A stretch of DNA of 64,000 nt, taken from positions 124,001-188,000 of the forward strand of contig NZ_VHIN01000017.1 in the NCBI RefSeq assembly GCF_009805585.1. The letters are read 5' to 3'. Origin of the DNA: Glutamicibacter sp. JC586. Lineage in GTDB: Bacteria > Actinomycetota > Actinomycetes > Actinomycetales > Micrococcaceae. Both the position numbers and the translations under genes were made by a program. Below, one piece after another: positions 34,664 through 43,739 of the stretch (its first letter is position 1; each line of letters begins with the position of its first letter). The notes beneath the pieces are model-generated. The model was not told where the DNA came from and did no database searches. It saw only the letters and a program-made list of their open reading frames with translations.

Positions 34664-37105
34664 ATGTCTGCATTCAGGCAGATACGAAAACTCAGCCTTA
34701 CATCCTTGGCTGCACTATCACTCGTCACCGCCGGCACCACTGGTGCTCAAGCGGCTCCGATTGAAGAACCAACCGCTAGTCCCGGCAGCACAGTCACGAC
34801 AACGGCAACCGCAACTGCAACACCGGCAGAAACGGCAACCACCTCGACTGCCACTCCTACTGCGAGTGCCAGCAGCACAGGCTCTGACTCTTCGGCTACC
34901 TCAACTGAAGACACCGCCAAAGCGGCTGCAGCCGATCCGCTAACTCTGGACTTCGTAGGCATTAACGATTTCCACGGACGCATTGCGGCAGACCGAGATT
35001 CAGCGGGGGCCGCCGTTCTAGCCGGTGCCGTCACCCAGTTACGTTCCAAAAACCCCAACACCTTGTTCCTCTCTGCTGGCGACAACATCGGAGCATCGAC
35101 CTTCGCTTCCGCTTCCCAGCAGGATGAGCCAACCATCGAAGCGCTGGGCGCCGCTGGCCTGGACGTCTCAGTCGTGGGCAACCACGAATTCGATAAGGGC
35201 TTTGACGACCTCGCCGGGCGCGTCACCGACAGCTACGCCAAGGCAACCGGTGAAGCCGGTGGCGACTTCACCCTCGGCGCCAACGTCTACAAAGCCGGCA
35301 CCAAAACTCCAGCCCTCAAGGAGTACGCAATCCGTGAAGTCGACGGACTCTCGGTCGGATTCATCGGTACTGTCACCGAAGATGTCCCATCCCTAGTCTC
35401 CCCTAGCGGAATTTCAGGCTTGGATTTTGGCGACGAAGTTGAAGCTGCCAACCGCGTTGCTGACCAGCTCACCGATGGCGATGCGTCCAACGGCGAAGCA
35501 GACGTCATTGTTTTGTTGACTCACAATGGCTCAGCCAACGCAAACTGCGAAAGCGTTGCCAAGGAAGACACTGCCTACGGAGAGCTCATCCGCAAGGCCA
35601 GCGGCAAGATTGACGCAATCTTCTCCGGACACACTCACAACTCCTATGACTGCCCTATTGCAGGGCCAGCCGGCGAGCGCCCAGTAATCCAGTCCCACCA
35701 GTACGGCACCACCTTGGGCAAGGTCAGCCTCGAAGTGGATCCGGCAACCGGTGACGTTTTAAGCTCAAGCGCTGAACGACTGGAACTGACCACCAAGGGT
35801 GCTGACGGTTCCTACACCCCTAACTACACTGCTGATCCAACCGTTGCCCAGATTGTTGAGACCGCTCAGGCTGAAGCCGAAGTAGTCGGCAGCAAGAAGA
35901 TTGGTGAAATCTCCGAAGATATCCTGCGCGGCGGTGAAGTACCAGGCTCTGACCGAGGTGTTGAATCCACTCTGGGCAATACGGTGGCAGATATTCACCT
36001 ATGGGCTACATCCAATGATGACTTTGCTGGAGAGCCGGCCCAGATTGCGTTCATGAACGCCGGTGGACTTCGTGCTGATTTGCTCTACGGAGAAGATGGC
36101 ACCGTCACCTACCAGAACGCTGCAGAAGTACAGCCTTTCGCCAATACGCTGATCACCTTCAACCTCAAGGGTTCACAGATCCGTCAGGCCTTGGAACAGC
36201 AGTGGCAGCCAGACGGTTCAGAGCGTAGCAAGCTACAGCTTGGCATCTCTGAAGGCCTGTCCTACACCTATGTTGACGACGCTCCAGCTGGTGAACACAT
36301 CAAGGAGATCACTTTCAACGGTGAACCACTGGATGAATCAGCAACCTTCCGGGTAGCTGCCAACGCATTCTTGGCTACCGGAGGAGATAACTTCACCGCA
36401 TTCGCCGAAGGAACCGGCCATGCTGATTCGGGGCAAGTTGATCTTGATGCAACAGTGAACTTCTTCAAGGCTCATGATGTTGTCTCCCCTTCACCGCTGG
36501 GTCGCGCAGTAGTTGCTGGCACCGACTGGGCCAAGGTTTCAGTTGAGCCAACTGAGGTAACCGCTGGCGAATCGGCCACGGTGACCGTTACCGGTTTGGT
36601 TGAAGGCGCGCAGATTTCGGCGTCAGCTTTCAACGGCGATGTTGAGGTTGAGGATATTCCGGTGGCAGATGCTTCCGGAACCACCACGTTCAACCTTCCG
36701 GTCGATTCCGCTGTTGAAGCAGGCGATTACCAGCTAGTGATCTCCCAGGTACAGCGCGAAGATATTTCGACCGGATTCACCGTGGTTGCTGTTCCAGCCG
36801 AACCTACACCATCGGCTTCAGTTTCCCCATCCGAGGATGACACTGAATCCCCTGAGCCATCCGAGACCGAAGATTCGACCTCTCCTTCAACGGACGAAAC
36901 GGAATCTTCGGAACCTACCGACAGCTCCACGCCTCCTTCTGAGGATGACTCCCAGGACAATTCCGAGGATGACTCTCAGCAGCAAGACAATGAAGATCTG
37001 GCCAACACCGGTTTCACCGCAGGCTGGATTGGCATCGTTGCAGGAATCGTCGTTTTGGCAGGTATCATCCTGCTTTTGATTCGTCGCTTCGGTAGCAAAG
37101 CCTAA
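34664..37105 (+). CDS. Cell-wall-anchored UshA-type 5'-nucleotidase / UDP-sugar hydrolase
   Basis: An 813-residue exported metallophosphoesterase that hydrolyses extracellular nucleotides to nucleosides and phosphate. Order: Sec signal peptide; Thr/Ala/Ser stalk; metallophosphatase domain with FVGINDFHGR, LSAGDNIGAS, VVGNHEFDKG and IFSGHTHNSYDC; the 5'-nucleotidase C-terminal substrate domain (AFMNAGGLRADL, NAFLATGGDNF); an Ig-like domain; an acidic Ser/Glu/Asp tail; and LANTG (779-783) followed by a membrane helix and RRFGSKA. The last part is a class-E-type sortase signal, so it is probably linked to peptidoglycan. ATG at 34664 is chosen because AGGAG precedes it. Confidence 0.9.
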   Translation: MSAFRQIRKLSLTSLAALSLVTAGTTGAQAAPIEEPTASPGSTVTTTATATATPAETATTSTATPTASASSTGSDSSATSTEDTAKAAAADPLTLDFVGINDFHGRIAADRDSAGAAVLAGAVTQLRSKNPNTLFLSAGDNIGASTFASASQQDEPTIEALGAAGLDVSVVGNHEFDKGFDDLAGRVTDSYAKATGEAGGDFTLGANVYKAGTKTPALKEYAIREVDGLSVGFIGTVTEDVPSLVSPSGISGLDFGDEVEAANRVADQLTDGDASNGEADVIVLLTHNGSANANCESVAKEDTAYGELIRKASGKIDAIFSGHTHNSYDCPIAGPAGERPVIQSHQYGTTLGKVSLEVDPATGDVLSSSAERLELTTKGADGSYTPNYTADPTVAQIVETAQAEAEVVGSKKIGEISEDILRGGEVPGSDRGVESTLGNTVADIHLWATSNDDFAGEPAQIAFMNAGGLRADLLYGEDGTVTYQNAAEVQPFANTLITFNLKGSQIRQALEQQWQPDGSERSKLQLGISEGLSYTYVDDAPAGEHIKEITFNGEPLDESATFRVAANAFLATGGDNFTAFAEGTGHADSGQVDLDATVNFFKAHDVVSPSPLGRAVVAGTDWAKVSVEPTEVTAGESATVTVTGLVEGAQISASAFNGDVEVEDIPVADASGTTTFNLPVDSAVEAGDYQLVISQVQREDISTGFTVVAVPAEPTPSASVSPSEDDTESPEPSETEDSTSPSTDETESSEPTDSSTPPSEDDSQDNSEDDSQQQDNEDLANTGFTAGWIGIVAGIVVLAGIILLLIRRFGSKA

Positions 37106-37130
37106 CGCTAAAGCCACCAGACGTAAGACA

Positions 37131-37170
37131 GGGGGTGTGCCCACGAGTTCAAACTCGTGGGCACACCCCC
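37131..37170. terminator. Bidirectional terminator
   Basis: Nineteen-base perfect arms, GGGGGTGTGCCCACGAGTT and its complement, around CA. It serves the nucleotidase gene and the convergent operon. Confidence 0.85.
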
Positions 37171-37186
37171 TTCTATTTGCTGATAA

Positions 37187-37510
37187 TTAGTCGATGACCA
37201 ATTCGCCCATTGGTTCCCAATCTTGGCCGTCAACCTTACGCGACACAATCTTAGGGGTGGACACCAACAGCGGACGCATAGACTCGATGCCAGCTGCGAA
37301 GTGTGCGGAATTGACGTGGGCAGCAGCTGCCTCGTCATCACGGAAGGCTTCAACAAGAACAAACTCGTTAGGGTCTTCCACGCTCACAGACCAATCGAAC
37401 CAGAGGTTACCTTCTTCGGCGCGGGTGGCCTGGGTGAACTCTGCAACGTGATCCATGAAGTTCTCGGTGTTTTCAGGCTTTACTTGATATTTAACAACGA
37501 TGAAGTACAT
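37187..37510 (-). CDS. Antibiotic biosynthesis monooxygenase (ABM) domain protein
   Basis: A 107-residue dimeric ferredoxin-like-fold protein. MYFIVVKYQVKPENTENFMDHV, GNLWFDWSVSVEDPNEFVLVEAFRDDEAAAAHVNSAHF are typical of the YgiN/quinol-monooxygenase-like group. Its substrate is not deducible; many are involved in quinone turnover. It lies 4 bases after the YjbR-like gene and probably ends a three-gene unit with it and the CoA-binding gene. Confidence 0.85.
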   Translation of the reverse strand: MYFIVVKYQVKPENTENFMDHVAEFTQATRAEEGNLWFDWSVSVEDPNEFVLVEAFRDDEAAAAHVNSAHFAAGIESMRPLLVSTPKIVSRKVDGQDWEPMGELVID

Positions 37511-37514
37511 GTCT

Positions 37515-37934
37515 CTAGTCTATAGCTCCGTTCTTAATGGTGTCTTGTATTCGAATGTATTCTTTGTCCCGTCGTGGCATGCCATCGACCACAAGATCGT
37601 AGGAATCCTCGATAAGTTCGCGCACCAATTCAACATCTAGACCTGCGCGAATTGAATTCCAATGCTTCTTGTTCATGTGATAGCCCGCGGTGATTTCCGG
37701 GTGCTCGCTACGCTGCTGGTCTGCCAGCGCAGGTTCACATTTCAAGTTGAGGACGAGTTCACCGCGAACGTCCGTTACTAGGCCAAACATCTTGGCCTTC
37801 TCTTTGTCCCGGCCCGCGACTTTAAAGACTTTGTACTCCGGTCCAAATGGATAATCGACAAATGAGCAGGGCAGGCTCAGGCATAATTGTGCCCATTGCG
37901 CTTCGAGTGCTTCATGTTCTTCGTTTTTATTCAT
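37515..37934 (-). CDS. MmcQ/YjbR-family protein
   Basis: A 139-residue protein of the MmcQ/YjbR (DUF419) family, a small DNA-binding-like fold of unknown role. Landmarks: LCLSLPCSFVDYPFGPEYKVFKVAGR, MFGLVTDVRGELVLNLKCEPALADQQR, ITAGYHMNKKHWNSI, ELIEDSYDLVVDGMP. ATG at 37934 has GAGGTGA upstream. It is 11 bases downstream of the CoA-binding gene. Confidence 0.88.
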   Translation of the reverse strand: MNKNEEHEALEAQWAQLCLSLPCSFVDYPFGPEYKVFKVAGRDKEKAKMFGLVTDVRGELVLNLKCEPALADQQRSEHPEITAGYHMNKKHWNSIRAGLDVELVRELIEDSYDLVVDGMPRRDKEYIRIQDTIKNGAID

Positions 37935-37945
37935 GCTCACCTCGG

Positions 37946-38362
37946 CTACCGAAATGGGTATTCAATTTTGGGACAGGTATCCATCACTACCTCTAAGCCC
38001 GCGTCCTTGGCACGTTGGGCTGCCGCATGGTCGATCACTCCCAGTTGCATCCAGATGGCTTTCGCGCCGACGCTGATTGCTTGATCAACGATGTCGCCAA
38101 CCTTTGAAGAATTCACAAAACAGTCCACCACATCGATGGGTCCAGGGATATCGGCTAGGCGTGCATACCCTTGCTCCCCCAGCACATTTTGGGCATCTAA
38201 CGACACCGGAATGATCCGCATGGATAACTCATCACGCAGAAATCGTGCAATGGAAGGTGCCACCCGCGAAGGATTGTTGGTCAGCCCGACAACAGCCCAC
38301 CGCCCCGACGTGCTCAACAGGCGGCGTATCACTGCAGGATCGTTTACATGGCTGTGCTCCAT
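37946..38362 (-). CDS. CoA-binding domain protein (YccU type)
   Basis: A 138-residue Rossmann-like protein. WAVVGLTNNPSRVAPSIARFLRDELSMRIIPV, GEQGYARLADIPGPIDVVDCFVNSS, and AKAIWMQLGVIDHAAAQRAKDAGLEVVMDTCPKIEYPF match the YccU family. The metabolite role is unknown. Several starts are possible; ATG at 38362 has AAGG 9 bases upstream. A paralogous gene begins at 63779 behind metY. Confidence 0.87.
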   Translation of the reverse strand: MEHSHVNDPAVIRRLLSTSGRWAVVGLTNNPSRVAPSIARFLRDELSMRIIPVSLDAQNVLGEQGYARLADIPGPIDVVDCFVNSSKVGDIVDQAISVGAKAIWMQLGVIDHAAAQRAKDAGLEVVMDTCPKIEYPFR

Positions 38363-38417
38363 GCACATCACCTTACTCGGGAATGAGCGCGGATGCCGCC
38401 GTGAGATAAACCCGTCA

Positions 38418-38450
38418 GGGACGGTGAAGATAGTTAGTCTTCACCGTCCC
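38418..38450. terminator. Terminator of the metNIQ-monooxygenase operon
   Basis: The arms GGGACGGTGAAGA and TCTTCACCGTCCC around seven bases lie 16 bases after the last stop of the operon on the minus strand. Confidence 0.7.
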
Positions 38451-38466
38451 GATCGGATTCATTCCC

Positions 38467-39885
38467 TTAGCCCTGAAGCTGGTTTGCTGCCTCGGTCTGG
38501 GCCGCGCTCAGCTCCGAAAAAGCGCCGCGGAACTGGGCCGCTGGATGGTTTTCCGGCAGGTAATCACCGCGGCCGAAGACCTTCTGACGCAAACTTCCCT
38601 GATGATATTCGCTCTGCGCCAACCCGCGGCGACGCAGCTCAGGCAGGACGCCTTCAATGAAGTTGTCATAGGACCCCGGAAGCACGTGGTTCATGATGTT
38701 CAGGCCATCAATCCCTGCATCCTGCCAGCGTTCCAGCTCATCAACGATGCTCTCTGGCGTGCCAACAATCTGCTGGGCCTTCGCCCGGTAGTGGGCCAGA
38801 TCCTTCAAGGTCGGGTTGCCGCCTGGCACCGATGCCTTGACTGCTTCCAGCACTCCTTGGGCTCCCTGGGTCTGGATGTCTCCCAGCGGAGTATCCAGAT
38901 CCATTCCGCCAAGATCCACCCCGAGACCGCCACCGATATGCGCAACAATCGCATCCAGGTCCAGGTACTCATCGTATTCGGCTTCCAGCGCTTTGGCTTC
39001 AGCTTCGGTGGAACCAACCACAAAGGACAAGCCGGCGAACACCTTAATGTCTTCACGCGTGCGTCCGGCTGTCCTGAGGTTCTCGATCAGCTGCGCGTTC
39101 TTCTTGGCCACATACTGCGCGTGCGGGGCAAAGAGGAAAGTCGCTTCAGCGTGGGTTGCTGCGAACTGCGAACCACGGGCAGAGGAACCAGCTTGGAAAA
39201 GGAACGGTGTGCGTTGTGCACTGGGCAGGGCTAGATGCGGGCCGTCGATCGAATAGAAATCGCCCCGATGGTTGATCTTGTTGACCTTGCTCGGCTCAGC
39301 GTAAAGGCCAGCTTCCTTATCGGCGATCAGTGCATCGTCTTCCCACGACCCTTCCCACAGTTTGTAAGCGGCTTCCACATATTCTTCGGCCCAACCGTAA
39401 CGGTCGTCGTGGGCGACCAGATCCTTGCCACCAAAATTTCGGTGAGCGTTCTCCAGCACGCTGGTCACGATATTCCAAGCGACGCGGCCCTGAGACAGAT
39501 GATCCAAAGTGGAAATCTGGCGCGCAAACTGGAACGGGTGGCTTTGAATCACCGAACTAGTCATCGCCAAACCAATGTCCTTGGTTCCAGCAGCCAGCGC
39601 GGAGAGCAGCACCAACGGGTCATGGCTAGGAACCTGCAATCCCTTGCGCACATGCGAGGCCCAACCACCTTCGTGGTCACCGTAGAGGCCCACCACGTCG
39701 GCGAAGAACAGCGCATCAAATTTGGCGTCTTCCAATTTCTTGGCAAGATCCACCCACAAGTTCAATTCGTTAAATCGGTGTTGCTGAGCTTCTGGGTGTC
39801 GCCACATTCCGCCGAGGATATGGCTGGAGGTGTTCATCAGGAATGCTGAGAGCAGCAAGCGCGGACGTTCTTGGAAAGTTGCCAT
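38467..39885 (-). CDS. FMN-dependent monooxygenase, NtaA/SnaA/DszA/DmoA family (copy 1)
   Basis: A 472-residue flavin-using monooxygenase of the luciferase superfamily that, with reduced FMN from a separate reductase, cleaves C-S or C-N bonds. Landmarks: LLLSAFLMNTSSHILGGMWRHPEAQ, KFDALFFADVVGLYG, AFARQ-type FQFARQISTLDHLSQGRVAWNIVTS, NFGGKDLVAHDDRYGWAEEYVE, TPFLFQAGSSARGSQFAA. Its ATG follows the upstream acyl-CoA-dehydrogenase-like stop by 2 bases, and the whole operon is under an S-box riboswitch, so an organosulfur substrate is likely. It is paralogous to 47106-48506. Confidence 0.88.
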   Translation of the reverse strand: MATFQERPRLLLSAFLMNTSSHILGGMWRHPEAQQHRFNELNLWVDLAKKLEDAKFDALFFADVVGLYGDHEGGWASHVRKGLQVPSHDPLVLLSALAAGTKDIGLAMTSSVIQSHPFQFARQISTLDHLSQGRVAWNIVTSVLENAHRNFGGKDLVAHDDRYGWAEEYVEAAYKLWEGSWEDDALIADKEAGLYAEPSKVNKINHRGDFYSIDGPHLALPSAQRTPFLFQAGSSARGSQFAATHAEATFLFAPHAQYVAKKNAQLIENLRTAGRTREDIKVFAGLSFVVGSTEAEAKALEAEYDEYLDLDAIVAHIGGGLGVDLGGMDLDTPLGDIQTQGAQGVLEAVKASVPGGNPTLKDLAHYRAKAQQIVGTPESIVDELERWQDAGIDGLNIMNHVLPGSYDNFIEGVLPELRRRGLAQSEYHQGSLRQKVFGRGDYLPENHPAAQFRGAFSELSAAQTEAANQLQG

Positions 39886-39887
39886 GA

Positions 39888-41105
39888 TTAGTTGCCTGCC
39901 TTAGCTTCTCCGATGGAGTTCAGCCCGGTGGGTACCGTGCCATTAATGAAGTAGTCCCCTACTGAGCGTGCTTTGAATGCCACCGGATTGTGGGTCGCTA
40001 CCGTGCGCGCATTGCGCCAGAAACGATCTAGCGACTTGGAAGTGGACACCGCTGAGGCGCCGGTGACGTCAAAGAGTTCGCTGGTGGCGTCCAAAATCAG
40101 CTTGGGCGTTGCCACGTGGGCCTGCTGAACTGCCAATTCTGCGCGAAGATACGCAGCGTCTGGATCCAAAGCCAGATCAGGATCGAGAGCTGCATCCAGT
40201 TCCCGGGCCGCAGTGACGACAATGGACTCCGCGGCGAACACATTGGCCGCCAAGCGACCTACGAGTTCTTGAATCTGCGGATCGTCCTTGAATAATGCGC
40301 CGGACCCGGTGTTAAAGGTACGGGTTCTGGTGGACACGATATTGGCTGCCTCATTGCGCGCGCCCTTGCCGATGCCGACGAGCACCGAAAGCAGGCACAG
40401 CTGGAAAAACGCCGGTTCCAGCGTGGACGCCACCTTACGCTGAATAATGTTGTGCGGATCCACCAGAACATCGCTAAAGATCGCGGTGCCCGTTCCGGTC
40501 AGTGGCTGACCAAAGCCGTCCCAGTCATCGAGGATCTGAACGCCCTGAGCCTGACGATCAACGATGGCGTACTGGCGCCCTTCCACGCCTTCGGTGGTCG
40601 CCATGACCACAACCCAATCCGCGAAAATCGACCCGGTGGTGTAGTACTTTTCTCCGCGCAACAACCATCCGTCAGCCGTCTGAACCAGCTTGGTATTGGT
40701 GGTGCCCAGCGCGTTGCCACCACGTTCGGTCGCTGCATTGCCGAAGATTTGTCCCTGCAACACCTTGGGGAACCAACGGGCCTGGAAATCTGCTGGCTGC
40801 AGGGAGATGGTTTCGACGAACGAGAAATGGCTGCGCAACAAATGCGCAATGTTGGAGTCCGCGGCTGCCAGCTCGATCAGCAAACGGAAGAGGTGTTCGT
40901 GGCTGATCGGAGATCCACCATGGCTTTTAGGAACACGTAAGGTGGTGAATCCGGAATCCTTGAGCCACTTGACCTGTTCGAAGGGCAAGATACGGTTTTG
41001 TTCGCGTTCGCGGCTGCCTTCGGCGATTTTGGCAAAGACAGGGCTGAAGCGATCCAGCAGCTGCTGATAACGAGATTCGGTGGCTGCTGTGGCGATAATC
41101 GTCAT
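39888..41105 (-). CDS. Acyl-CoA-dehydrogenase-fold flavoprotein, SfnB/DszC-like (copy 1)
   Basis: A 405-residue enzyme of the acyl-CoA dehydrogenase fold, closest in layout to sulfur-acquisition oxidoreductases (SfnB) and the DBT monooxygenase DszC rather than fatty-acid enzymes. Visible: FTTLRVPKSHGGSPISHEHLFRLLIELAAADSNIAHLLRSHFSFVE, GQIFGNAATERGGNALGTTNTKLVQT, GEKYYTTGSIFADWV, LDDWDGFGQPLTGTGTAIFSDV, and the C-terminal LFDVTGASAVSTSKSLDRFWRNARTVATHNP. It is separated from metQ by 93 bases containing a hairpin. Paired with the adjacent monooxygenase it probably desulfurises a small organosulfur compound (inference). Confidence 0.85.
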   Translation of the reverse strand: MTIIATAATESRYQQLLDRFSPVFAKIAEGSREREQNRILPFEQVKWLKDSGFTTLRVPKSHGGSPISHEHLFRLLIELAAADSNIAHLLRSHFSFVETISLQPADFQARWFPKVLQGQIFGNAATERGGNALGTTNTKLVQTADGWLLRGEKYYTTGSIFADWVVVMATTEGVEGRQYAIVDRQAQGVQILDDWDGFGQPLTGTGTAIFSDVLVDPHNIIQRKVASTLEPAFFQLCLLSVLVGIGKGARNEAANIVSTRTRTFNTGSGALFKDDPQIQELVGRLAANVFAAESIVVTAARELDAALDPDLALDPDAAYLRAELAVQQAHVATPKLILDATSELFDVTGASAVSTSKSLDRFWRNARTVATHNPVAFKARSVGDYFINGTVPTGLNSIGEAKAGN

Positions 41106-41157
41106 TGGTTCTCCCTGCAGAACGTGGATGATTCGGGTAAAAGATCAAAAATGCGGT

Positions 41158-41192
41158 GTCCCCACGACGTCGCTATGCACCATCGCGGGGAC
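41158..41192 (-). terminator. Possible attenuator between metQ and the monooxygenase genes
   Basis: On the minus strand GTCCCC...GGGGAC (extended by a CGA/TCG pair) is followed six bases later by TTTTTG. It could lower transcription from the transporter genes into the oxygenase genes. Confidence 0.45.
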
Positions 41193-41198
41193 GATTCC

Positions 41199-42071
41199 CT
41201 ACTTGTTCCAGGTAGCGAAGTCAGCTTCCAGATCGCGATCCCATGGAGTGCCCAGGGCGCCGTCGAGGTAGTTTGCATACCAGTCGCGCACCTCGTTCGA
41301 GTGGTAGGCCTCTTCCAAAGCCTTACCCTTTTCGGTGTCTGTGAATCCTGGTTTGGCGCCGATGATGTTGATGTACGGTAGGGCGTCTTCTTCTTCTTCA
41401 AAGAGCAGAGCATCCTTCGGAGTCAGACCGATTTCCGCGCCGAGACGAGCAAAGAGGAATCCTGCGTCAACATCTGGAAGGGTCTTAGACAGCGACTGCT
41501 GATCCACCTCAACGAACTTAAAGTTCTTGGGGTTCTCTAGAATATCGTTCTGCGACAAGTGGATGACGCTCTTACCTTCGGTGACCTTCAGGAGCCCGGC
41601 TTTATCCAGTAGGGCCAGCGCGCGGCCATTGTTGGCGGTGTCCACCGGCAGTGCGATGGTCGCGCCATTAGGCAGGTCCTTGATGTCGTCATACTTCTTG
41701 GAGTACACGCCAGCCGGCGAGCTGTACATGTAGAAGGCCGGCTCGACATCGACGTTCTGGTCCTTTTTGAACTGCTCAAGGTAGGCCCCGTGCTGGAAGA
41801 AATTGGCGTCGTATTCGCCGTTGGAGACCACGTGGTTCGGCTGCACGATGTCGGTGACATAGGTAGCTTCGAGGGTCCAGCCCTTCTCAGCCAAAAGCTT
41901 CTGGGCAATTTTGGTTGGTTCCTGAGATGGCGCCGATTCGGTGACGATGATCTTGATGGTCTTATCGCCTGACCCGGCAGCCTGCCCGCCTGCCAAGCCA
42001 CAGGATGTCAGTGCGAGCAGAGCGGCGGAACCTGCGGTGAAGGTCAAAAAGGTGCGACGGGATAATGCCAT
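41199..42071 (-). CDS. metQ: Methionine ABC transporter substrate-binding lipoprotein
   Basis: A 290-residue NlpA/MetQ-type binding protein. The signal has a twin arginine (SRRTFLTFTAGSAALLALTSC) and a lipobox cysteine at residue 24. The NlpA domain shows IKIIVTESAPSQEP, GEYDANFFQHGAYLEQF, LPNGATIALPVDTANNGRALALLDKAGLLKV, and VDAGFLFARLG, standard for the family. It is third in the operon metN-metI-metQ behind an S-box riboswitch. Ligand may be methionine or a related sulfur compound. Confidence 0.92.
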   Translation of the reverse strand: MALSRRTFLTFTAGSAALLALTSCGLAGGQAAGSGDKTIKIIVTESAPSQEPTKIAQKLLAEKGWTLEATYVTDIVQPNHVVSNGEYDANFFQHGAYLEQFKKDQNVDVEPAFYMYSSPAGVYSKKYDDIKDLPNGATIALPVDTANNGRALALLDKAGLLKVTEGKSVIHLSQNDILENPKNFKFVEVDQQSLSKTLPDVDAGFLFARLGAEIGLTPKDALLFEEEEDALPYINIIGAKPGFTDTEKGKALEEAYHSNEVRDWYANYLDGALGTPWDRDLEADFATWNK

Positions 42072-42113
42072 GATGTTGTCCTTTGACGAAGTGCGAGTTG
42101 GATCGGTTAAGAG

Positions 42114-42830
42114 TTAGCGTTTGTCGGCGGCACGAGAGAGCCGAGTTCCTATGAATTGAACTGCGTGAACCAGCAGAATCATCAGAACGATGGCCAGCAG
42201 CATGACCCCAGTTTCATAGCGGTAGTAGCCGTAGCGGATGGCGAAGTCACCGATGCCTCCGCCTCCGACCAGGCCCGCCATAGCCGAGTAGGAGATGAAG
42301 CTGACGGTCATGATGGTGATGGAGGACAGCAATGCCGGCTTGGCCTCGACCAGCAGCACTTCGCGGATAATCTGCCCGCGGGTAGCGCCCATGGCTTGGG
42401 CGGCTTCAACCACGCCGTTGCCCAGCTGGCTGATGTTCTGTTCCACGAAGCGGGCGAAGTACGGGATCGCGTTGATGGTCAGTGGCACGATGACCGCCGC
42501 GGTGCCGATGGTTGTTCCCACGACAAATCGCGTGAACGGAATGATGGCGATCAGCAGGATCAGGAATGGGAAGGAACGGATGGTATTAACCAGTCCGTCA
42601 ACCACCCGGTGCAGCTTGGGACGCGGACGCAATCCATTGGGCGACATTGAATAGAGCCAGATGCCCAGCGGGGTTCCTAGGAGGATGGCGATGGGGATGG
42701 CCACCAGCAGCATCGCAAAGGTTTGTGCCATGGCGACCCAGATTTCCGGGGCCAATTCGATGATCCGGTCCAAGCTGAAAGCTGCTGCACTGCCGTTGCT
42801 CGTGGCTAGCACTACTGAAGTGAAGTTCAT
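42114..42830 (-). CDS. metI: Methionine ABC transporter permease
   Basis: A 238-residue membrane permease with five predicted helices. The cytoplasmic EAA loop reads EAAQAMGATRGQIIREVLLVEAKP, and FPFLILLIAIIPFTRFVVGTTIG and GLVGGGGIGDFAIRYGYYRYET are conserved MetI segments. It lies 16 bases after metN and 42 bases before metQ. Confidence 0.93.
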   Translation of the reverse strand: MNFTSVVLATSNGSAAAFSLDRIIELAPEIWVAMAQTFAMLLVAIPIAILLGTPLGIWLYSMSPNGLRPRPKLHRVVDGLVNTIRSFPFLILLIAIIPFTRFVVGTTIGTAAVIVPLTINAIPYFARFVEQNISQLGNGVVEAAQAMGATRGQIIREVLLVEAKPALLSSITIMTVSFISYSAMAGLVGGGGIGDFAIRYGYYRYETGVMLLAIVLMILLVHAVQFIGTRLSRAADKR

Positions 42831-42846
42831 TGGTAATCCAGGTTCT

Positions 42847-43650
42847 CTATACGCGGGCTACGTTGGCGGCGAGGTTGTTCGCCTGCTTAGGCTGGCGGTT
42901 TAGCGTAATGTCATCGCTGATCAAGTAGCGACCAATAGGCGTTATTGGTTCAAAGCTTGGATCTTGCAGCGAGGTCAGCGCGAATTCTTCAACGACTGCA
43001 CCGTCTTCCATGACAGAGACTTTGTCGGCGATGGCCTTGATGACGTTCATTTCGTGGGTCACGATCACCGTGGTGATACCGAGGCTGGCGTTGATGTCGC
43101 TGAGGTATTGGAGCACCGAGGTCGTGGTTCGCGGGTCCACTGCGCTAGTTGGCTCATCACACAACAGAACTTTGGGCTCGGTCACCAGCGCGCGAGCGAT
43201 GGAGATACGCTGTTTCTGTCCGCCAGAAAGCTGGCCTGGATAGGCGCTGGCCTTATCGGCAAGGTCCACGATGGACAGTGCTTCTAGGGCGCGTTCTCGA
43301 CGTTCCTTCTTGGGCACCCCGGCAAACTTCAGGTTCAGTTCGACGTTCTGCTGCGCAGTGCGGTTATTGAGCAAATTAAAGTGCTGGAAGATCATTCCGA
43401 TGTCATGACGCTGTTTGCGCAGATCGCCTTCGCTCAGGCCAGTGAGCTCTACACCGTCAACAAATACCTGGCCCGAGGTTGGACGCTGCAGCAAATTGAT
43501 ATTGCGCAAAAGTGTTGATTTCCCGGCACCAGAAAATCCGATAATGCCGTGAATGCTTCCAGCCTGGATATCGAGAGTGACATCCTTAACGGCGGTGAAT
43601 AGCTCTTGGCCTTTGCCGAAGGTTGTAGTTACGTTCTCAAGACGAATCAT
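42847..43650 (-). CDS. metN: Methionine ABC transporter ATP-binding protein
   Basis: A 267-residue ABC ATPase. Walker A is GFSGAGKST, the signature LSGGQKQR, Walker B VLLCDEPTSAVDP, and the H-loop VTHEM. Full-length MetN proteins carry an additional ~80-residue C-terminal NIL domain that senses methionine; here the protein ends shortly after the ATPase core, so direct feedback inhibition may be absent and control may rest on the riboswitch. ATG at 43650 is chosen because AAAGGAG is at correct spacing. First gene of a five-gene operon with metI, metQ and two oxygenase genes. Confidence 0.92.
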   Translation of the reverse strand: MIRLENVTTTFGKGQELFTAVKDVTLDIQAGSIHGIIGFSGAGKSTLLRNINLLQRPTSGQVFVDGVELTGLSEGDLRKQRHDIGMIFQHFNLLNNRTAQQNVELNLKFAGVPKKERRERALEALSIVDLADKASAYPGQLSGGQKQRISIARALVTEPKVLLCDEPTSAVDPRTTTSVLQYLSDINASLGITTVIVTHEMNVIKAIADKVSVMEDGAVVEEFALTSLQDPSFEPITPIGRYLISDDITLNRQPKQANNLAANVARV

Positions 43651-43739
43651 CATCGCTCCTTTACTGCTTGTCATGCGGAGCGTCCAACGCAAAGAAGAGC
43701 CATATTAAACAGACTCTTCTGTCACGAAGTGAAAGTACT

